A stretch of 64,000 nucleotides of DNA, from positions 29,488,943 through 29,552,942 of the forward strand of contig NC_135251.1 of NCBI RefSeq assembly GCF_964204865.1, written 5' to 3'. Under the pieces are notes generated by a model that saw nothing but the letters and a program-made list of their open reading frames with translations, was not told the origin of the DNA and ran no database searches. Positions 11,055-24,379 of this stretch are shown here, piece by piece (the first letter of the stretch is position 1; every line of letters begins with the position of its first letter). The stretch is from Styela clava (Eukaryota > Chordata > Ascidiacea > Stolidobranchia > Styelidae). Both the position numbers and the translations under genes were made by a program.

Positions 11055-11227
11055 ATACAAACTCATAGACGCCTCATAGACATCTTGAATACCCAGGTAA
11101 CCCGTTACAAAATTCCTGGCTTGTTTTGAATCAAATTTTTTCTGTATCTTTTGTATTTTTTATTAAAATACCTCTTGCAACGACGTGAAACTACGCCAAA
11201 TGTTATGTTATGGATCTCCCAAAATAT
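11055..11227. other. Short spacer, nothing recognised
   Basis: Spacer between the hAT composite and the palindrome. The short open frame starting at 11151 runs into the palindrome and is an artefact of it. Confidence 0.3.
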
Positions 11228-11325
11228 CTGCACCAAGATGGCGCACAACCTGAACATAGTATGTGTACCAGGTCAGGGTTCAGGTTTTGCGCCATCTTGG
11301 TGCACATACTTCGGAAGTGCCGACA
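11228..11325. repeat. Compact palindrome, solo copy of the long-TIR family at 45.8-49.7 kb
   Basis: CACCAAGATGGCGCACAACC is followed within about 50 bp by its inverse, GGTTTTGCGCCATCTTGGTG. The left half, including GTATGTGTACCAGGTCAGGG, matches the left end at 45941-46000. The right half, CATCTTGGTGCACATACTTC, matches the right end near 49608-49625. It looks like both ends of that element joined with no interior. Confidence 0.6.
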
Positions 11326-11634
11326 GCTGCACACGCTGTTAGATTAATAACTTTGAAAACGTGAAAAAAAAAAATCTTGCGATGACTTTCACTTTCATTG
11401 TCAATTTAGTATACCTACACCACAGTCATAAGATTTTAACAGGAATGTTTAATTAACCGATATATCAGGGAGACGATTCGAGTAAAAAAGGCAAGAAAAA
11501 TCACGAAACAGAGCTCGCGGGCCTACTACAATCCTAAAGCAGTTGGATCAGGGGCCTGCTCACCGCTCAAATTTGGCAAAACAAGTGCGTTAATACAATA
11601 ATGGAGTAGGTTCGAATCAGGGCTTGATTTAGAC

Positions 11635-12166
11635 CAGTGGCTCCCAACCGGGGGTCCGCGGACCCCCGGTTGTCCGCGAAGCATTTCCAGGGGGTCTGCG
11701 ATTAAATTAAGATTTTTTAAGAAATTATTTGCAGTTTAATATCGTTTTTTTTTGTGATACGATCGAATATTTGCTGCCTATGACAATAGCCTACAAAAAC
11801 TATTTTGATTTATCTCCCGTAGACCTATTGTGACAAATACGAGTTATTACATAACAATGATAATACGAGAATGCAGCTACGGTGATCACTTTCTCAGTTT
11901 TGGTGCGCCATTTTGCCATTGCGCTTTTGATATACAACAGCAGAAATCCTTTCAAGTGTATTCGATTTGACAAAATAAATAAAAAAGGCCACTCGTTTAG
12001 TGTTATTTTTGACTTGGTTAAATCTGTATGGAACATTAGGTTGCTGTTTAAGCTATTTCTAATAAAAATTTCAAACTAAACTTCAAATAAAAAACTTTTG
12101 AGGGGTCCGCGACCGCTTTGATAACACCAGAAGGGTCCGCAATGACAAAAGGGTTGAGAACCACTG
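11635..12166. mobile_element. 532-bp non-autonomous hAT element with perfect 8-bp target duplication
   Basis: The ends CAGTGGCTCCCAACC and GGGTTGAGAACCACTG are imperfect TIRs, each followed by a GGGTCCGCG-type subterminal word. Both flanks are ATTTAGAC (11627-11634 and 12167-12174). The open frames inside (11800-12079) have no transposase resemblance. Confidence 0.85.
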
Positions 12167-12189
12167 ATTTAGACGATGAGACACCCTAG

Positions 12190-12270
12190 CCTAGGCCACC
12201 AGTCGGCAACCTTTCGCATTGAAAAAGCCATTTGGCATCCCTCCCGTCAAACTCAAGCCTGTTCGGAGCC
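12190..12270 (+). mobile_element. Orphan hAT end
   Basis: CCAGTCGGCAACCTTTCGCA followed by GAAAAAGCCATTTGG is a common hAT left end. The partner end is not visible, so this is a fragment. Confidence 0.45.
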
Positions 12271-13777
12271 ACAACTTCTACTGTAATGTCAGTCAGTGAC
12301 TAATAAAATTCTCGGAAAACCACTTATGATGCAATCACTTTGGTTCTTACTAAGAAGAAGCCAAATAAATGATGCAATATTTCAGTTTACGATGAAATGA
12401 AAGAACTTGGAAAACCTATACCCACCGATCTCGACTTATACTTGCTGTGAGAAGTAATCGACTTTATGCCCCCGACTTTCATTGAATCCCCACTGCTTCT
12501 AACAAAAAACTGCTGTAGCCACACTGATTCACGGGAGATTCCTAGATTATGTACTATAACATCACAAGTACATTTAGCTACACGCAAGATACATACGTAC
12601 AAAACGTCATTGCACCAGCAAACCCGACATCATAATACTCATTTTCAGTGGAATCTTGCTGAATAAAAATTATATATATTGACGCTTACATTCTTTGTTG
12701 CTTAGATGAATTAGTATATATATCTATAGATCAATATTTTCATAAAATAAAGGCAGTTAATTTTTAAATTAGAATATTTTGTTCGCAGTTGGAGGGGTTG
12801 AAGTTTTTCAAAGTTATACAAATTCATGTATACGGCCTCATTTCAATTTCTTGGTGATCTTTTGAACGGTAAATATATTGGAATTATTAACCTGAATGAA
12901 AATATGAGATCTATGAAGTTTTAAACTGACAATGTTCTGGAACAAACCTTTAGGCTACTACTTAAAAAACGATTTTAAGATTGATTGTCAGATTCAATTC
13001 AACGGTATTTCGAAAGTTGATCCACATATTGCTTCATCATTTTGGCAACAGGTTCCGGCTAAATTAAACTTCCAAATATGCTGAAAACCGTATTGTAAAA
13101 AACATTGTTACAAATTAAATTAATTTAATGCTTTTGTCTAATTACTGTTAAGAACGTTGAAAATTAGTGAAAGTGAAAACATTGTTTTCTGATTTGTCAT
13201 ATTTCTTTTAGTAACAAAGTTTCAATAATCACCTTCCATATACTGTTTCAGCTGTTCAGTGCTAACTCACCCCTCCCCTGACCGGCTGAACATACTGCTG
13301 GGCATTGAATATCGCAGTACGCGAGAGACGTCATTTTTCTATAAGTTACAGTACAGATAATTGCTTCTGTCGTCCAATGTGGGGTTGCCTAAAGTTAGGG
13401 GTGGCGAAAGACGCGAGTAGTTATTTAGTCAGTGATACTTTGTTGCTGAATTGCAGCAGCTAATTTTACAAAAGAAAAACTCAAAATGACATTTACCTAA
13501 TTATAAAAAGAACGTTCACATATTCAAATTTTCTCCCAATGCCCAGAACGATATCTTTCATTCGAAATAATAAAATTTGTCCCCTCCAACAGTAAACGCG
13601 TAAATATATACTACTACGGTCAACGCCATTGTGGTTTAACAATGTTTTCCCCGACACTGTGTAATAATATTTGAGGTTACGCCACAATGATCGTGGTGGT
13701 TACAAGTCACAAGCTGGTTCTCTTAGTTTAAGTGAGGAAATTATTAGTAATACCGTAGTTTTATTGCGACAAGATTA
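12271..13777. other. Intergenic, nothing recognised
   Basis: No coding-quality frame, splice-supported exon or repeat end. Small frames on both strands near 12400-12660 are mutual shadows without family resemblance. Confidence 0.3.
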
Positions 13778-13904
13778 TTTGGCTTTCCCAAACTTTTTTG
13801 CCCGCGGACCCCTATTTGTATATTTTAGATTTTACGAACCCCCATTCTATGCCGTATCAATTTTTGTTTCCAACTAACGAAAATGATAATGTTTCATTTA
13901 CAAC

Positions 13905-14400
13905 TAGGGATGGCGGAATCGACTCCGGATTCGATTCTTCGTAGAATCGAGATGAAACAGTCTACAGTCCAACAGACCGAAATAGCAAAAGAACTCTTCC
14001 GTAGTAATAATGAAGCATGTATTGAAAATATGATCAATGATAGTATGAGTAGCTTTGAAGTGACTGGCGACGACATTGATGAATTGACCAGGGTGGTGAA
14101 GGCTTCAGCTGAGATATCAAAACATTTGAATGACAGAACTCTTGTCATATCTGCGACCCACGAAGAATTGTTGCAATGGTGGCAACAAAACAAAAAGATA
14201 AACGTATCCAGACATCGCAGTTCTCGTTCAAAAGTACCTATGTGTCCCACCAACGTCCGCTCATTGGTCCGCTGTAGCAGAAAGAGCATTCAGCTCAGAG
14301 AAGCTTCCCGTAATTTTCCCCAAATTTCGATCGAGCTTACAGGAAGACATGTGGACGAATTGAACTTTTTACTATGACAGTCATTCTTTGGACACAAAGT
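13905..14400 (+). pseudogene. Decayed hAT transposase, ZBED1-like C-terminus
   Basis: An open frame covers most of it (to 14377): LLQWWQQNKKINVSRHRSS is the hAT WW-containing segment. The classic end is in a shifted frame: CVPPTSAHWSAVAERAFSS, then KFRSSLQED, then a return to DELNFLL. At least two frameshifts separate these blocks. The upstream TAGGGATGGCGGAATCGACT near 13905 resembles a hAT TIR. A broken mobile-element gene. Confidence 0.6.
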
Positions 14401-14869
14401 GGACATTCAGATCGTTGTGTTATTATATTTATGTTAGAATTATTGTTATTGGTATGAAAAAATAAGTTTTATCATTACCTATTGGACTAATTGCTATGAA
14501 ATTTTCAGTGGTTGAAAATTGTAATTTTCCGCTAGCAGGCGTCACGTTTATTAATTTCAAGATTTTTGTGGGCTCCGAGGAATTCGTTTTTTTTGTGCAA
14601 TTTTTCTACTGTGATATATTGAAAACCCATACTACTCGGTTTGGGCTTTCGTGTACATATATTTGAACATTGCTCACTTGTTTGATTTTTTAGTATTGTT
14701 TATTTAAGTGGGTATGTTTTCTAAGCTATGACGAGGAATCGGAATCGAAAATTTAGGAATTTGATAAGAAGCGAATACTTGTAAGTACTCATACTTAGCA
14801 TTTTTATTTACAACACAAACCACGTCAATGTGATGAATGAGGTTGCTTTCCACTCCACAATTCTTGAAG

Positions 14870-15100
14870 CATTAAGTGACAAGCAATTCCGTAGTTCCGA
14901 CTCTACGACAAGTCTCTTGACTTGTATTTTGCCTGAGCTGAAAGTGTTGCCTCACGCATGTAGTTAGATGCAAAGGGCAATAAAATGCTAATTGCCTTTT
15001 CTGACAGCATTGGATATTCGTTTGCAACGCTCAACCACAAAGATGCGATGGCTTTTTGATTGAAATCAATCACTGAAGATCGATCAGACTCTTTTCATAT
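14870..15100 (-). pseudogene. hAT transposase C-terminal relic, ZBED5-like
   Basis: The minus strand encodes IASLWLSVANEYPMLSEKAI, then LLPFASNYMREATFSAQ, then KYKSRDLS and a stop. This is the hAT dimerisation region (LLPFASTYLCE-type), with the usual cysteine replaced by arginine. It belongs with the TIR at 15110-15168. Confidence 0.6.
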
Positions 15101-15168
15101 CACTGCGGACGCCCTGTGCAGTCATCACGGACCCCTGGGGTCCGCAGACTCCAGTTTGGGAAACCCTG

Positions 15169-18100
15169 CTCTATACCACAAACAATGGTAACACTGAGAG
15201 AGAAAGATTTAATGTTTCGTCAACCAGAAAACAAGCAATGGTACAATAAAATATATGCAAAAAAGTTAATTCGGTATAGACTGGGGGGAACAATACGGCC
15301 ATAAGGTCATGTTCCCCCAAATTCACCATTAAGATTCACAGTTAATGTATATACATATAAATAAGCTACTTGTTGGAGGGTTGGCTGACTCTAAGCCTTA
15401 TGTATTGAGCTCAATGAACATGTTTGTCACACCAAAGATCAATGCTGTTTTCTGCTTTGCTGGTTTTATCGATGCCAAAACACATTCCAAAATCCAGTAA
15501 TAATATGAAGTTGTCCTGGTGATTTTGAATTTGAGGCGGATTGATCTACTCAGGTGCGTATTTTATGATCCGTTTGACACACAAAACATTTAGTTCTAAT
15601 ATACGAGAGAGCTATGCTCAAATATATGGACACGTATCACCACAAAAAATTTGATGACGTCATAACAAAAATGAAAATAATAGCCCTCTAGCAAAAAATA
15701 TAATCTTTATTCACTGAAAATTTCAAAGCAATTTGCCTAGTAATCGAAGAAAAAAAAACGATTTCCTCAAAACGTGTCAAAGGACAACAACAACAACATA
15801 ATTTCGAAACGATCGTTATGTCCACTATGTGTCCAATAAGTTGATAATAAGACACAAATTCAAAGAATTTGGGCGTTGATTCCTAAGAAAGAAAAGTATA
15901 TATATATGCGAATTGTTGAATTCGGGCGTTGCGCTTGAAAAATTAAATAAAACACGGTGTAAACTCGAGCGTTAAACTTGAAGAGTTGAGTGAGTCATGT
16001 CTGATTGTAGGAGGTCCTGGTTCAGATACCTATTTATGTGTCAAAATTCTGTTAATAGACATAGCCTACCGCCTGAGACTGAAGATTGATTGTTTGCTTG
16101 ATTCCAGAAATGTTGATGCGTTCTCCATTGATTTTGTTAATTATAAATATTCTCCTATTTTGATTGACAAGGGCATGTAAACTACACTGCCGAGATAAAG
16201 TGGGTTCCACTCAAAAACTAAATACTCCACTGCAACTCTTTTGGGTTGAAATCTAACCTATATTCGATGCCGTACTCCCACGCGCTCTCGTTTCATGGAC
16301 AAAACATTGTGTTAGTTCCATATATCGATACCTTTGGATCGGAGAAATGCGCCGTAGCCTACTGCAGTGACACGTTTATCTTGACCATGCCTCGCACTTG
16401 CTCATTAATTAAGACAATATTAGGTGCACATTAAATTTGTGCTTGTCCAATACAACCAAATGCTCCAATCTCAGAGCTCATCCGAAGACATAATGAAAAT
16501 TAAATTACTTCATTTACAACCTATTTTTGAAAACCTAACTGAAATCTGACAAATAACACGCAAAACCACAAAAACGAGCCAATGTTTACAACCATATTTT
16601 GAATATTCGCCTGCGGTTTGAAACTGTATAAAAAGCGACTGGCCCTATTCTTGTGAAAGCTAATTGATACGTCCCAGACCGAATGATTTCGGCTGACGGC
16701 CGTATCGGACTCGCGGACGGTGGGTTGCCTGACAGTGATAAAACAAGTGGCGCATCCAGAGGATATCGATTCATATCCCTGTTAGAGTGTATGTCCTTGA
16801 AATGTAACTCTAAAAACTCAACCTATGCTAAATAGTAACGCATCAAATTTATCTAAAATAATTGAAGATGGTTGTTTTTTTATAGCCTTGCACAAATTAA
16901 CTTTCACTAGTAAAATTGTTGGAGTTCAGTGTAAGCTTGCTGAATAACGTAAGGGTTCGCAAAGGTTAAAAACCACTGATCTGGCATGAAATGCGGGTCA
17001 TGCACTTTGGTGCTATTGTAATTTATTGTCACCACGTCTCAGCATGATCAATTTAAATTTTTATTGTATGACTTCTTTTGCATAAGCGACGAAGGAAAAA
17101 CAATAAAAACAAGCTGGAAGGAGAGACAAACGATCGGTGGGGGGCTCGAAACTTGTTTCCCGATTAATGGAAGTTTGTTGTATCCACGGTGACATAGTTA
17201 ATCCCTCGGAGGTATTTTTCATCTCTATTAGTCCTGTCTCAACTTCTTTGCACCCTTCATCAAAGCTTCCATTCTATCTGAAAAATGATGTCTGAAGAGT
17301 AGAATGTCCTCAACGCACAAAAGCTAATAGAATTCCATTGAATGTTTTTCAAGTTAGGATCCAAATTTGGGCGTCGGTTTCCATAAGTTAGCCCCAAAAA
17401 ATCTATTTATCCTATTATCTTTTTTGACATCTTTTCACATACGAAACAACAAATTTGTCTTGACTGCTTCTATTCCGGGTATCATTATTTACGAATATAT
17501 GATCGAAGCAACTAGGCCAGGGAGTTGACCAGTAGAAAATAACAATTCACAAATCGCAAGCTGTAGTAAGTCTTCAACATGTAGTAGTTTGCACGACGTG
17601 TATTTTCTGTATGACAGAGAAATAAAGCAAAATTTAGTAAAACATTTTAACTACGTTGATATATAATTTCTTGTTTAAAAAATTAATCTTAACTGAACAT
17701 GTATTTTTCTTTAATTATTCTCCCAACTAAGTTTTTATGATAATTTTGTATTTCGGAATTTCCGTATTTTACTGTGATATTTATAGTTACTGTGCTATTT
17801 TTGTATTTGCCCGTGTTTATTGATTTGTTTGTAATACTTGATATCGACCACTAGGATGTGAATTTTTTCGTATGGGAATTAGGTTCACGCTTCATTTTTT
17901 CAACGTTCCATTTGATGCGAATTTGTCGCTGACCTGCTGTGGATGTGTTTTTCAGGCTGGAGTTGTGGGAAGTCTGTCTGTAGAAATAGGGATAGCGCCA
18001 CTTCATTTTGGGCTGCAGGTATTTTCATCATCGATGCTACAGATATTCTAGATAATCAGGTACCGTTTTTACAATAATGCTTGGAAATGACCAAAATGTC

Positions 18101-18430
18101 TTCCCTGTAATTGCATAATTATTAATTGTGTGCCGCAGGTTATTAGACTACAGGTACCGGTACCGGTACAGAGAAAGGCGAAGAACTTGGAAGTGAACAA
18201 AACCTAAAAATAATTTTAAAACGACACTTTCCCAATCGAGAAAGAAAACAAATAACAGAAATAAGATTTCATCCTCACAATGCTGCAATGTCAAAGTGCA
18301 TTAATTCAAGCTGAAACTGAAAATAATTTTACAGTTATTGATCGATTTGACAGGGTCAATTTGAAACACTGATGCAGTACCGGTAAAGGTTATTGAGGTT
18401 ACCCTACAGACCCATGTTTATTTAACATCC
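15169..18430. other. Intergenic, repeat scraps only
   Basis: Three fragments can be named: a hairpin around 15283-15317 (GGGGGAACA and TGTTCCCCC), an arm of the 2663-3045 MITE family at about 15600-15632, and an orphan hAT right end at about 16945-16979 (AAGGGTTCGCAAAGG, then AAAAACCACTG). The frames at 15116, 15986, 16246 and 16586 show no family resemblance. Confidence 0.4.
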
Positions 18431-18920
18431 ATAACCAATCATTTTGCTACAAGTACGGTACCGTATATGCTCGTTTTACCGCCCGATCTTGATTAAGGGC
18501 CCGTTTGAATTGCCGCCCGTGTGAACAGAACATAAAAATAAATAAGGGCCGGTGCTTGAATACCTGCCCGATGTAAAAGCTGATTTTTAGTGGTAGAGAA
18601 CAATAGGAAATAAGGAGCGCTTTTGTCACAACGCTGTTGAATTTTAAGCGCTGGTAGATAACACTCACACCTTAGGCGTCCAATTACATAACAGAAAGCA
18701 TTAATTAATTAATAAACTACGGGTAATATGAGGGAATTACTCCTAAGACGTGAATATTTTGCGTTTGAAGTGAATAAATTGACATGGAAAAAGGATTAAT
18801 GTCGTCAAGTATTTGTCTTCAAAGATACCGTAATTTTTGTGTATAATTTTACTTTAAAAATAACAAGCGCCCGTGCTTGAATAAGGGCCGGTTTGAATAA
18901 GGGCCTGGTTAGTGAGTTTG
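18431..18920 (+). repeat. Dispersed GCCCG/TTGAATAAGGGCC short repeats
   Basis: Copies of a ~20-bp unit (CTTGAATAAGGGCCGG and variants) cluster at 18480-18570 and 18865-18915 in the same orientation, with a 300-bp unrelated stretch between. The left edge carries GGTACCGTATATGCTCG. This may be the two ends of one non-autonomous element, but the ends are not inverted. Confidence 0.4.
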
Positions 18921-20239
<1,319 letters not shown>

Positions 20240-21680
20240 TAAAGTATGACTCAACAAACATTGTAATTTGAATGAAATAATTATAATATGCTGTTAAATT
20301 GTTGTTTATTGATGTTGTAAGTTAATTGTTCATTGTAACAGCATACAATATCCTTGCTGACCAAACTAATCCCTCTATGAATGTTATTGTTACACATATT
20401 CATCAAGCACCCATTCTCAATTGCATTTGAATAGCAAATGCTTTACATATTAATCGCATAATTCATAATAACACATGGCGTTGTAGGTTTCAATATTTTG
20501 TAATTTAGTAGAATATAGTTAAAGTGAAAGTACTGTTACACTTTCGGGTGGTGCAGTTCTTGGATCACAATAAGAGATATATTGGAAAAATGATTGATCA
20601 TATTATTGAAATACTAAATTGAAACCGCAATTTTATTGATTACTTCTGGGTATGTGTCCAATTAGGTTTGAGTTTTAAATTTACAAATAAGTTGTCCAAC
20701 ATGCTGTTACTGGTTCTGCCACTATAAATATGTACATTTACACATGATACATACATAAAAATACCTGTCTTCTCATGGAATTTATTGAGTTATTTGAACC
20801 TCGGTTATCATACTCCATAGCAGGTTATGTCATATTTTCTACCTTGAGATTGAGTTTATTGACATACTTTGGACGTTCACCTGCTCATTGCAGACATGTA
20901 CTTTCTTAGGAATAATCTTATTTCGTTGTACAGTGTTTCAAACAGTACATGTTAGGTTAACTTAACAGAAGTTTGTCGCCCCAAAAGAAATCAAAGAGCT
21001 GCTTTATTTTGGGGGGTTGATAAAATAAATATTGAGCCCTGATAGAATCAAGCCCACGAATATATAAACTTTTTTTGCGCCCGAATACGGACCTCCCTGA
21101 AAATGACGTTGACTCGCCAAGTCAGTGGTTACAACCGTTTTATGCCAGTGCAGCCTGGTTATCAATAGTTTCAGAATTGGCGTTATGTCGTTAGTCTTAC
21201 CGGCGACGATCAATCATACTTTCTAGCCCTTTACTTCACGACCACGCCGTTTTGTCAATTCTCGCAAACGTTCAGAACCGCCGCATACGCCATTTGGTCG
21301 GCTCTCCGGGAAGGTTTGGTTGAGAACTCAGTTACGCAGTAAAATTCTATCGGCTTCAGATGATGGTAAATAATAATATATAAAAACATTCGATATATGG
21401 AAAAAATATATACATACTGTACTGTATATCAGTGGACAATGGGGATAATGTGGTGAAAATGTATCACCAGCGTGACAAATGATTAGATGAAGCTCAGTAG
21501 TATTACTAATATATTTAGGCCAGTAATAAAAATGCTATATGGAAACAGAACTCAAGAAAAATTTCTAATTGAGCACTTTGGAAACATTAATTTTTTAAAC
21601 AAAGAAGAAAAAAGAATAGTAACATGACGACGATCAATAGCTCATCCAAATGATTGAGTTGATGAAATTATCCTTTAAAT
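20240..21680. other. Calmodulin 3' flank and intergenic DNA
   Basis: AT-rich, probably including the calmodulin 3' UTR; no canonical AATAAA seen close to the stop. Nothing else is recognised up to the hAT element at 21681. Confidence 0.35.
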
Positions 21681-22468
21681 CAGGACTCTGCAAACTGCGG
21701 CTGCGAGCTAATTTGTTGCGGCCCTCGAACGATACATAAAACAAAAATTGACCCTAAATTTATTATCGTCTCTGCACGGATTTATGTGTTAACAAGTGCT
21801 GCTGTAGGCGCTTTGTTTTGTAGCAAGTAGCGTCAGTTGTATGTCGTTCGAGTTAATTTTGATTTTCAAAAATGCCTGGGAAACGGATTTAAGTACGCGA
21901 CGAGGGTCGAACATTCCAAAGTGCTTTTTCGTGTGCATTTCAAAACCAGTTTGCTCGATATGCCCAGTCAGCATTGCATCGCAGTTATTAGGGGATTCGA
22001 TGTTGAACTCGACACGAAGCGTGTCATCAGAAAATTCGACCTCGAGACGCGGGATTGCGCCACTGCTCATTTGTGCGATAGTGCAAAACATGTAATGTGC
22101 ACGTTCTGAAGCATATATTGCTGTGATTCGCTTTCTTTAAAATGCTTTACACTTAGAATAAATTTCGTACTCGCTTGTCAGATCGTCATTTGGACGACGT
22201 ACCGCAGGCAGGTTACCATAAAACATCATCCTTCACATTGATAATAAGTAATTAAAAACAATGTATTGTTGGACAATTTTTTAAAAAACGCCACAAACAC
22301 ATCTCATTGTGGCAGGCTTTCAACGCATCAATAGTAGGTACGAATGTCGAATGCGCCATAATATGATGTTTAATGTAGCGATTGTTAAAAAGCGGAAATA
22401 TTGCGGCCCGCGCGCTACCGAAAATGTGTAAATTTGGCCCGCAAGTACATAAAGTTTGCCGACCACTG
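21681..22468. mobile_element. 788-bp hAT element (copy A), degraded 8-bp duplication
   Basis: The left end CAGGACTCTGCAAACTGCGG and right end AAAGTTTGCCGACCACTG are TIRs, with flanks CTTTAAAT (21673-21680) and CTTCAAAT (22469-22476) matching 7 of 8. It is the same family as 28836-29588 in the opposite orientation. Both copies preserve stretches such as GTCGTTCGAGTTAATTTT and a peptide-like AMLTGHIEQTGFEM on one strand. No transposase motifs are seen. Confidence 0.8.
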
Positions 22469-22515
22469 CTTCAAATGGCTAGATCTATAGCAGTTTGAAA
22501 ATGATCTGAGTAGGA

Positions 22516-23479
22516 CAGTAGTGGACAACCAATTTTGGCACGCGATACCTTTTATCCTTCAGATAAAAAGTTTCAAGAATCTGAATTATCTGATGAAAGT
22601 AGGTGTTCGTATTCATTATCGTTTATTAGCAATCCGTTATTTATTTCTCATTTTGTCCTTTGATGACACATGGCTACAAATAAATATATTATGACTTAGC
22701 AAGTGAGTGAGCTCTCGAGAAATTTTGTCGAGAAGAGCGCAGCATTAATTATTACTTATCAATCTTAAGATCGGTAAGTATGTTAAAAGGTATTTGTTTG
22801 TTTGTCTGTTAGATGCACGCGATAGCTCACGAAAGCGAGGTTCAATCTGCTCCAAATTTTGCATGTGCATTCATCATAGCTCGGATCAGAAGCCTATTGA
22901 TTTTGGATGGATTATGTCGTATAATTAGCGAGTTACTAATTAATTAGTGATGGGACACACGGAGTCACTATGGAGTAAGACCACTGTTTTGGGGATCCCC
23001 TAACTTCGATCGATAAGTCTTCGGTTTACAACCGAATTCTAGTTTGGTCACATTCCTACGCAATATAGTTCGCCCACAGTCTACTACACCCTCTGTGCCA
23101 CCCTTGCTTCATTTCTACTTTATTTATGTAGTTGTAAATCTCGTGTCGGTTAAATTTACTTGCTAACGTACTGTTAAAAATTGATCTCCTAAGAAATATA
23201 TACGATTTCGGAAGGGAATACAAGAGAAAAGTGCAAAAATCAAACTATTGCGTGATTGGGACGCCATTCCCGAAAATTGTTCGTGTCTTAAGAACTCTGC
23301 AACGGCATTACTCCCCATGTTTTCATCTACATACGCTTGTGAACCTTTGTTCTCAGTTATGAACTTTTGCTTTGAAAGTAGCAAAGCATTGTTTTTAATA
23401 TCGGTCGGCACGCGGAAGGATTTTATCGTTAAATTTAGCCAATTTTGGCACGCGAGTCGAAAAAGGTTGCCCACCCCTG
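22516..23479 (+). mobile_element. hAT element with degraded ends
   Basis: The left end CAGTAGTGGACAACC and right end GGTTGCCCACCCCTG are inverted, each next to the word AATTTTGGCACGCGA. The flanks GAGTAGGA and AAGTAAAA agree at 6 of 8 positions, consistent with an old target duplication. It carries the transposase relic at 23230-23400. Confidence 0.6.
23230..23400 (+). pseudogene. hAT transposase C-terminal relic
   Basis: The plus frame encodes RDWDAIPENCSCLKNSATAL, then LPMFSSTYACEPLFSVMNF, the hAT dimerisation block (FGSTYVCE.FS.MN type). The frame runs on without the usual KSKYRSRL continuation, so it is degraded. The minus-strand frame here is a shadow. Confidence 0.6.
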
Positions 23480-24031
23480 AAGTAAAACAGTCAATTCTTA
23501 AAATTTTTTTTATTCAAATAGATGCAGCATTATTTAGTCATGCGCATGCCAGTTTCAAACTAACTTAAGATGAGGAAAATCAGTGAATTACAAATTTTTG
23601 TTTTGACTGAATGTCGAAATATAATACAAGATAAAATACTCGTAGATAGGCTATTGAACTCAGTTACAATAGCAACCGTAAATCTTTCAATGGTAAACAG
23701 TTGCAATGCAAATGTGAAATTTGACAAGCTAGTGATTTCATTGTCATAAGACATGAATGTAAGGGAGGTATTATGTACAAAGACAAAAAAATAAACGATT
23801 CATAAAATGGAAGCAAAAATATTAAGCCTGTTTGTTGGCGTCATTAACGATTTCCCTCCCAAGTTACCGTTACGTTTCGAAGTGTGTGCTACTGACATAT
23901 AGGGCAATTACTGGTGTAAATTTTAAAATATCACTGATACTGATTGAGATTTGTATTGTAAAAGTATTGGCAGTTAAAATAAAGTTTGAACCCCCACCCA
24001 GATAAGGATAGGGGCCTTGAGTCAATAAAAA
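23480..24031. other. Intergenic, nothing recognised
   Basis: No coding-quality frame. The minus frame at 23560-23754 lacks any family resemblance. Confidence 0.3.
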
Positions 24032-24210
24032 AGCCGTGACCGACCAGTGGCTACGGGAAGCACCCCTACGACGGCGAGGAGTTCAGCAATTCTCTCGCAC
24101 ATAATTATCTCCCACGGGATTCTAACCTGTGAAACCACGCAGGGTAAATACCGGTGCCATGACAAGCGTATTCCTAACGCTTAGCGCGATGCGCAACACC
24201 GCCGAGCCTA
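24032..24210 (-). mobile_element. tRNA-derived SINE, minus orientation, 5' part
   Basis: Reverse complement of the head half of the SINE at 33744-34078. From the right it reads GGCTCGGCGGTGTTGCGCAT (tRNA A-box region), GCGTTAGGAATACGC, the degraded B-box region, then GAACTCCTCGCCGTCG and GCCACTGGTCGGTCACGGCT. The tail is missing. Confidence 0.7.
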
Positions 24211-24379
24211 CAAACAGGCGTACAATCGACCAGAAAAATTTGAGACCTTCCCAAATAATTCAAAAAATTTCTTGCGAGTCTGCAGATCTCGTCGTCCGAA
24301 TTGGTGGTTTAGAAGCACCTTAGTTCTTGTTGATAAGGACATGTCATTCCAAACTAACTCGCGATAAATGAACCATCAG

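Larger units (their letters stand above)
13778..15168. mobile_element. hAT composite: one element interrupted by another
   Basis: The left edge GGCTTTCCCAAACTTTTTTG, followed by GCGGACCCC, and the right edge GGGGTCCGCAGACTCCAG, followed by TTTGGGAAACCCTG, are inverted. Two different transposase relics lie between them in opposite orientation (13905-14400 plus, 14870-15100 minus), so a second element inserted into the first. No clear 8-bp duplication was found at the outer ends. Confidence 0.55.
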
